Below are positions 5,851 through 9,021 of a DNA stretch of 9,021 bases, in pieces. Origin of the DNA: Acidobacteria bacterium AH-259-L09 (GTDB lineage: Bacteria > Acidobacteriota > UBA6911 > RPQK01); the NCBI GenBank assembly GCA_027717875.1, contig JALLOL010000090.1, positions 1 through 9,021 on the forward strand, written 5' to 3'. The notes under the pieces are model-generated. The model was given only the letters and a program-made list of their open reading frames with translations. It was not told the origin of the DNA and ran no database searches. The translations under genes and the position numbers were made by a program. The stretch's first letter is position 1. Every line of letters begins with the position of its first letter.

Positions 5851-6672
5851 ATGAACTCTCGGAAAAAAGTTGCGCTAGCGGCGGCTCTGGGAATTGCGTT
5901 GGTCGGAACCATGAACACCCTTCGTGGAAAGCTCAAAGCCTTTCTGAGTGACCGTGTCGAGAGGGCGCTGAACACAGAAGTCCAGACCGACGAGACCATC
6001 GTTCTGAACGATATGGAGAAGCTCTATCAGGTGATTCGCAAGGGAGATGTAGTGCTCATTGAAGGGCGGGCCAGGATCAGTCAAATCATTAAGCTGTTTA
6101 CGCAAAGTCAGTGGAGTCACGCCGCCCTCTATATCGGTGACGATCTCTTGAAGCACGACCCTTCACGACGACAAGAGATCATCAAGAAACACGGCGACCA
6201 TGCCGATAAACTCATTCTTGAAGCCTTGATCGAAGATGGGGTGGTGGCAAATCCATTAGAGAAATATCGACACCACAATCTCAGGATTTGTCGGCCGGTT
6301 AACATTAAGGGCGCCGATTTGAAACGTGTTTTGGAGAGCGCCTTGAATGATCTCTGGAAGCAATACGACAGGCGAAATGTCTTGCACCTGGCGCTACAAC
6401 TGCTTCCCTTTAATTTTGGACCATTTAAGAAAAAGAGCGCCGAGATCTGCATCGGAGCCTGCAGCGAGTTCCAGGTAATATGTTCCGGCTTTATCGCCAA
6501 AGCATTTCAACGGGTGAAATTTGCAATCAGACCGCTCTTTGAGCTATCAGATACCCGTGCTAATCGGTCAGAAGAAACCCCAGATCAACCGGTCGTAAGA
6601 ATGCAGCACCCTTCCCGGATCGCGCCGAGAGATTTTGATCTGAGCTCAAATTTCGAAATTATCAAGATCTAA
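5851..6672 (+). CDS. YiiX-like permuted papain-fold (NlpC/P60 superfamily) cysteine hydrolase
   Basis: A 273-residue protein of the YiiX/YebB-like branch, circularly permuted relative to NlpC/P60, so the catalytic His comes before the Cys. Visible order: IRKGDVVLIEG (62-72), SHAALYIGD with His90 (89-97), LEALIEDGV with Glu124 (123-131), RICRPV (145-150), QYD (171-173), then VICSGFIAKAF with Cys211 (209-219). The natural substrate in this branch is poorly known; amide or thioester bonds in lipids or peptides are usual suggestions. Residues 7-20 are hydrophobic and could be a signal peptide or anchor. The frame is open from an ATG at 5758, but that codon lies inside repeat copy B, while ATG 5851 has AGGGAG (5836-5841) nine bases upstream, so 5851 was chosen. 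The C-terminal 40 residues look disordered. It stands downstream of the flavoprotein terminator, so it probably has its own promoter. Confidence 0.82.
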   Translation: MNSRKKVALAAALGIALVGTMNTLRGKLKAFLSDRVERALNTEVQTDETIVLNDMEKLYQVIRKGDVVLIEGRARISQIIKLFTQSQWSHAALYIGDDLLKHDPSRRQEIIKKHGDHADKLILEALIEDGVVANPLEKYRHHNLRICRPVNIKGADLKRVLESALNDLWKQYDRRNVLHLALQLLPFNFGPFKKKSAEICIGACSEFQVICSGFIAKAFQRVKFAIRPLFELSDTRANRSEETPDQPVVRMQHPSRIAPRDFDLSSNFEIIKI

Positions 6673-6686
6673 GATGAAGGAGAAAC

Positions 6687-6834
6687 ATGCTAGCCGCTGA
6701 ATTGGGTCAATTTCAAAGTACGGCCTCGAGTCGCAGCCGCAGGCCTTGCCGTCGCAGCTTATCTGTGGCAGAGTTTTTATTCCTATGGCGCGGTACAGAA
6801 GCCTGCGCACCTCCTTATACGGGTCCGGGGCTGA
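6687..6834 (+). pseudogene. Possible frameshifted small membrane-protein gene
   Basis: AAGGAG (6677-6682) lies four bases before ATG 6687, a good start signal, yet the ATG frame soon reads as arginine- and serine-rich sequence unlike a protein. One frame over, from codon 6694 to TGA 6832, the product is protein-like: LNWVNFKVRPRVAAAGLAVA, then AYLWQSFYSYG and a soluble tail, with a plausible membrane segment. That frame has a TAG at 6691 and no ATG, GTG or TTG start, so a one-base frameshift just after the ATG would explain both. It might be the N-terminus of a longer lost gene. A loose resemblance of the tail to SOUL haem-binding proteins is too weak to rely on. A 60-residue product of the ATG frame (6687-6869) cannot be excluded. 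Confidence 0.3.
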
Positions 6835-6880
6835 ACCAGCTCTCAGATTTTTTCGCCATCTTCCCGTGATTTTTTCGTCG

Positions 6881-7897
6881 ATGACTGCGTGTCGGCAAGT
6901 GCTCATCACTGTCTGTCTTGCCTGGTTGGTTGCTGCCCTGGGCCTTCTACCCGTGCTTGCCGAGCAGACACCAGTGGTTCGGTTCGCCGTCATTGGAGAC
7001 GGTGGCACTGGTGACAAGCACCAGCGCGGGATCGCCCGGCAGATGCTGGCCTGGCACAATCGCTTACCCTATGACCTGACGCTGATGCTGGGGGACAACA
7101 TTTACGGTGGTTTTTTTGGACTTGGCGGGGGAAACAAGAAGGACTTCGAGAAGAAGTTCGACCGTCCGTATGCCGATTTACTCGCTCGTGGAGTCACCTT
7201 CCGTGCTGCCCTGGGCAATCACGACATGCGTCACCGTGACGGTCTGGACTTGATCGAAGCCCACGATCGCTTTCATATCGATGGTGAGCACGGATATTAT
7301 AGCTTCACCGCGGGTGAATCAGCATCCGGGGCGCCTTTGCTTGAGTTCCTGGTGCTGAACACGGAGCGTTTGAAAAACGGCGACCTAAACCAGATTGTCT
7401 GGTTAGAAGAGGCTCTGGCAGCCTCGCAGGCCCGCTGGCGAATTGTTTATGGTCATCATCCTCTTTACTCCACCGGTAAGCGCCATGGTGGAGAAGACGC
7501 CTTGCGCCAGCAACTGGAACCGCTATTTTTTGATTCCGATCAGAGAAGCTCGTCCAAGAGCTTCGATGTAAGTTTCGACAACACAATGTCCGCGCCTCAG
7601 GTACATGTGGTTTTGGCAGGACACGATCATATCTACGAGCGCTTCCATCCCCAGAAGGGGGTGGTCTACTTCGTGTGTGGGTCAAGTGGCAAGCTCAATC
7701 GCAATGGCGCCCGGCGCAGCCCTGATCTAGCGGCTGTCGAAGACCAGCAGCGCATCTTTATGCTTTGGGAGGCGACACCCGAGGAGCTGCGTTTCCGGGC
7801 CATTAATGTGCAGGGGCAAGCATTTGACTGCGGTATTATTCGAGGGTGGGGCCAACCGGAAACCGTATCCTGTTCTGTCCTGATCGGCAGCCGTTAG
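6881..7897 (+). CDS. Exported purple-acid-phosphatase-like calcineurin-fold metallophosphatase
   Basis: A 338-residue phosphoesterase whose metal motifs match purple acid phosphatases in order: VIGDGGTGD (Asp40), GDNIY (71-75, the GDx2Y motif with Tyr75), GNHD (112-115), VYGHH (189-193, VxxH) and AGHDHIYER (246-254, GHxH). Such enzymes hydrolyse phosphate monoesters with a dinuclear metal centre. Residues 6-27 are a signal peptide ending near VLAEQT, so it likely acts outside the cytoplasm. The frame is open from 6746, but the extra 45 residues are arginine-rich and would bury the signal peptide, so ATG 6881 was chosen. A GTG at 6866 is an alternative, and neither has a clear SD. It follows the YiiX-like gene on the same strand with no terminator seen between them, so shared transcription is possible. 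Confidence 0.88.
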   Translation: MTACRQVLITVCLAWLVAALGLLPVLAEQTPVVRFAVIGDGGTGDKHQRGIARQMLAWHNRLPYDLTLMLGDNIYGGFFGLGGGNKKDFEKKFDRPYADLLARGVTFRAALGNHDMRHRDGLDLIEAHDRFHIDGEHGYYSFTAGESASGAPLLEFLVLNTERLKNGDLNQIVWLEEALAASQARWRIVYGHHPLYSTGKRHGGEDALRQQLEPLFFDSDQRSSSKSFDVSFDNTMSAPQVHVVLAGHDHIYERFHPQKGVVYFVCGSSGKLNRNGARRSPDLAAVEDQQRIFMLWEATPEELRFRAINVQGQAFDCGIIRGWGQPETVSCSVLIGSR

Positions 7898-8062
7898 CAC
7901 CCGGCGCTCGAAGCAGCCGCCCTGACACCTACGATTGAACATATAGTAACAAACCGTTGCTGCATTAAACTATTCAGCTTCTCTTCGGGGACATGGACAC
8001 CAGCGTGTGGAAAGCCGGCGGTCGGGTACACTGGGAGACTCCACGAATTGAGAACGGAAATC

Positions 8063-8071
8063 TGCTACAAT
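8063..8071 (+). promoter_or_regulatory. Possible extended -10 promoter element for the myo-inositol oxygenase gene
   Basis: TGCTACAAT fits the TGnTATAAT extended -10 pattern at all but one base. No good -35 is found at 16-18 bases, which an extended -10 can tolerate. A start here would leave a leader of about 120 bases containing the hairpin at 8120-8134. Confidence 0.3.
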
Positions 8072-8185
8072 CTCTGCAATTCCTGGCGGCCTATTCATAG
8101 GGAATACTCCATGTGTGTCGTCACTTGCGGTGACTTTAACTTAAACTACTGGACCAGGCCGTTTAGATTTTCATAAGCTGAAGTT

Positions 8186-8191
8186 AAGGAG
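8186..8191 (+). promoter_or_regulatory. Strong ribosome binding site of the myo-inositol oxygenase gene
   Basis: AAGGAG six bases before ATG 8198 is close to the ideal SD. It confirms the start and shows that this eukaryote-like enzyme is fitted to bacterial translation. Confidence 0.8.
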
Positions 8192-8197
8192 ACCATA

Positions 8198-9021
8198 ATG
8201 AACCTTGAAGGCGAGAATCCCCTGAAAAATCTAGAAGAGTGGGACGATTTTGTCGAAGAGCGCTATCGGCCCGATCGCAAGACGGAAGACTTTCGCGACT
8301 ACGACGAAGCACCGGAGAGCGTCAAAGAGTTTTACCGGCTCAACCACGAGAGGCAAACTGTCGAATTCGTCAAGAAACGGCGGGAAACGTACCTCCCGCA
8401 TACCCGCGAGAAGACCGGGATGTGGGAAGTGCTCCTACGACTCAATGAACTAGTCGATGACAGCGATCCCGACACAAGCCTGCCCCAGCTCGTACATGCC
8501 CTACAGACCGCCGAGCGGATCCGCTCCGATGACCATCCCGACTGGATGGTCCTGGTAGGCCTGATCCACGACGCGGGTAAGATGCTCTGGTTCTGGGGCG
8601 AACCTCAGTGGGCAGTGGTCGGCGACACCTTCGTAGTGGGTTGTGCCTGGTCTGACAAGATCATCTATCCCAAGTACTTTAAGAAGAATCCCGATTCGGA
8701 GGTCCCCAAGTACCAGTCACGCCTTGGGATTTATGAGGAAGGTTGCGGACTTGACAACGTCCTATTATCTTGGGGCCACGACGAGTACATCTACCGCGTC
8801 GTCAAAGATTCCAAGTTGCCGACCGAAACACTGTACATGCTTCGCTATCACTCCTTCTATCCCTGGCATCGCGAGGGCGGCTACCGACAGTTCATGAACG
8901 GCCAAGACCGCGAGATGTTGCCGTGGGTTCAGGAGTTCAACAAGTACGACCTGTATTCAAAGAGCGACGACATCCCAGACGTGCAGTCCCTTCAGCCTTA
9001 CTACAAGGGACTGATCGACAA
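8198..9021 (+). CDS. Myo-inositol oxygenase, C-terminus cut by window edge
   Basis: This diiron dioxygenase (EC 1.13.99.1) cleaves myo-inositol with O2 to D-glucuronate in the cytoplasm. The 274 codons visible align with animal and plant MIOX almost throughout: FRDYDEAPESVKEFYRLNHE (32-51), the Lys/Ser-rich substrate site in GLIHDAGK (121-128) and GDTFVVGCAWSDKI (142-155), GIYEEGCGLDNVL (177-189), and FNKYDLYSKS (247-256). All six iron ligands are present: His100 in VHALQTAE, His124 and Asp125 in IHD, His194 in WGHDEY, His218 in RYHSFYPWH and Asp251. The sequence stops at GLID, where known enzymes end within about a dozen residues, so very little is missing. AAGGAG (8186-8191) lies six bases before ATG. 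It is preceded by a 300-base gap, so it starts its own transcript. No inositol transport, iol or uronate gene is visible here. Confidence 0.97.
   Translation, partial: MNLEGENPLKNLEEWDDFVEERYRPDRKTEDFRDYDEAPESVKEFYRLNHERQTVEFVKKRRETYLPHTREKTGMWEVLLRLNELVDDSDPDTSLPQLVHALQTAERIRSDDHPDWMVLVGLIHDAGKMLWFWGEPQWAVVGDTFVVGCAWSDKIIYPKYFKKNPDSEVPKYQSRLGIYEEGCGLDNVLLSWGHDEYIYRVVKDSKLPTETLYMLRYHSFYPWHREGGYRQFMNGQDREMLPWVQEFNKYDLYSKSDDIPDVQSLQPYYKGLID

Larger units (their letters stand above)
7898..8197 (+). other. Gene-free 300-base region upstream of the myo-inositol oxygenase
   Basis: No coding region or RNA gene was recognised. It holds a possible extended -10 element (8063-8071), a small hairpin GTCAC-TTGCG-GTGAC (8120-8134) followed at once by an AT-rich TTTAACTTAAA, and the SD of the next gene. 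No intrinsic terminator was found after the phosphatase. Its length and position fit a regulated promoter region. Confidence 0.5.

Noticed and set aside
5592..5951. A 119-codon plus-strand frame running through the spacer, repeat copy B and the YiiX-like start
   Set aside because: It overlaps the terminator and the well-supported YiiX-like gene in another frame, and its composition is Arg/Ser-rich.
6746..6880. Extending the metallophosphatase start to ATG 6746
   Set aside because: The added 45 residues are Arg-rich, overlap the possible small gene, and would place the signal peptide far inside the protein.

Overview
The window is bacterial. Genes are compact, most have Shine-Dalgarno (SD) sites a few bases upstream of ATG, and same-strand genes lie 9 to 115 bases apart. 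The phylum cannot be read from this sequence. DUF3179, a TVP38/flavoprotein pair, a GH15 enzyme and a myo-inositol oxygenase together would suit an environmental aerobe, for example an Acidobacteriota- or Nitrospirota-like lineage; that is inference.

Left block, minus strand (1-3235, transcribed leftward): a broken M48 metallopeptidase end, a secreted or membrane-anchored DUF3179 protein, a small exported cupredoxin and a cytoplasmic glycoside hydrolase family 15 enzyme that runs off the left edge. Spacings of 9, 115 and 61 bases suggest a former operon whose first gene has lost its 5' part, including the zinc-binding HExxH helix.

Central block, plus strand (3238-5625): a TVP38/TMEM64 membrane protein and a mercuric-reductase-like flavoprotein disulfide reductase, 12 bases apart, with a possible promoter in front and a good intrinsic terminator behind. 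The membrane protein carries a recent 15-residue tandem duplication, and the flavoprotein has a perfect 12-bp duplication near its start. The pair is bracketed by two diverged copies (about 61 bp, roughly 80% identical) of an unidentified repeat in inverted orientation, at 3140-3200 and 5723-5784. The left copy sits where the M48 gene is truncated. This is the most unusual structure in the window.

Right block, plus strand (5851-9021): a YiiX-like permuted papain-fold hydrolase, a possible frameshifted small membrane-protein gene, an exported purple-acid-phosphatase-like metallophosphatase, a gene-free gap of 300 bases, and a nearly complete myo-inositol oxygenase with all six diiron ligands, cut by the right edge just before its C-terminus.

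The genes do not form one obvious pathway. The left block pairs periplasmic redox or copper-type proteins with a polysaccharide hydrolase. The central block looks like a self-contained membrane/redox unit. The right block holds separate hydrolases and an inositol-to-glucuronate enzyme. No tRNA, rRNA, CRISPR array or transposase gene was seen.
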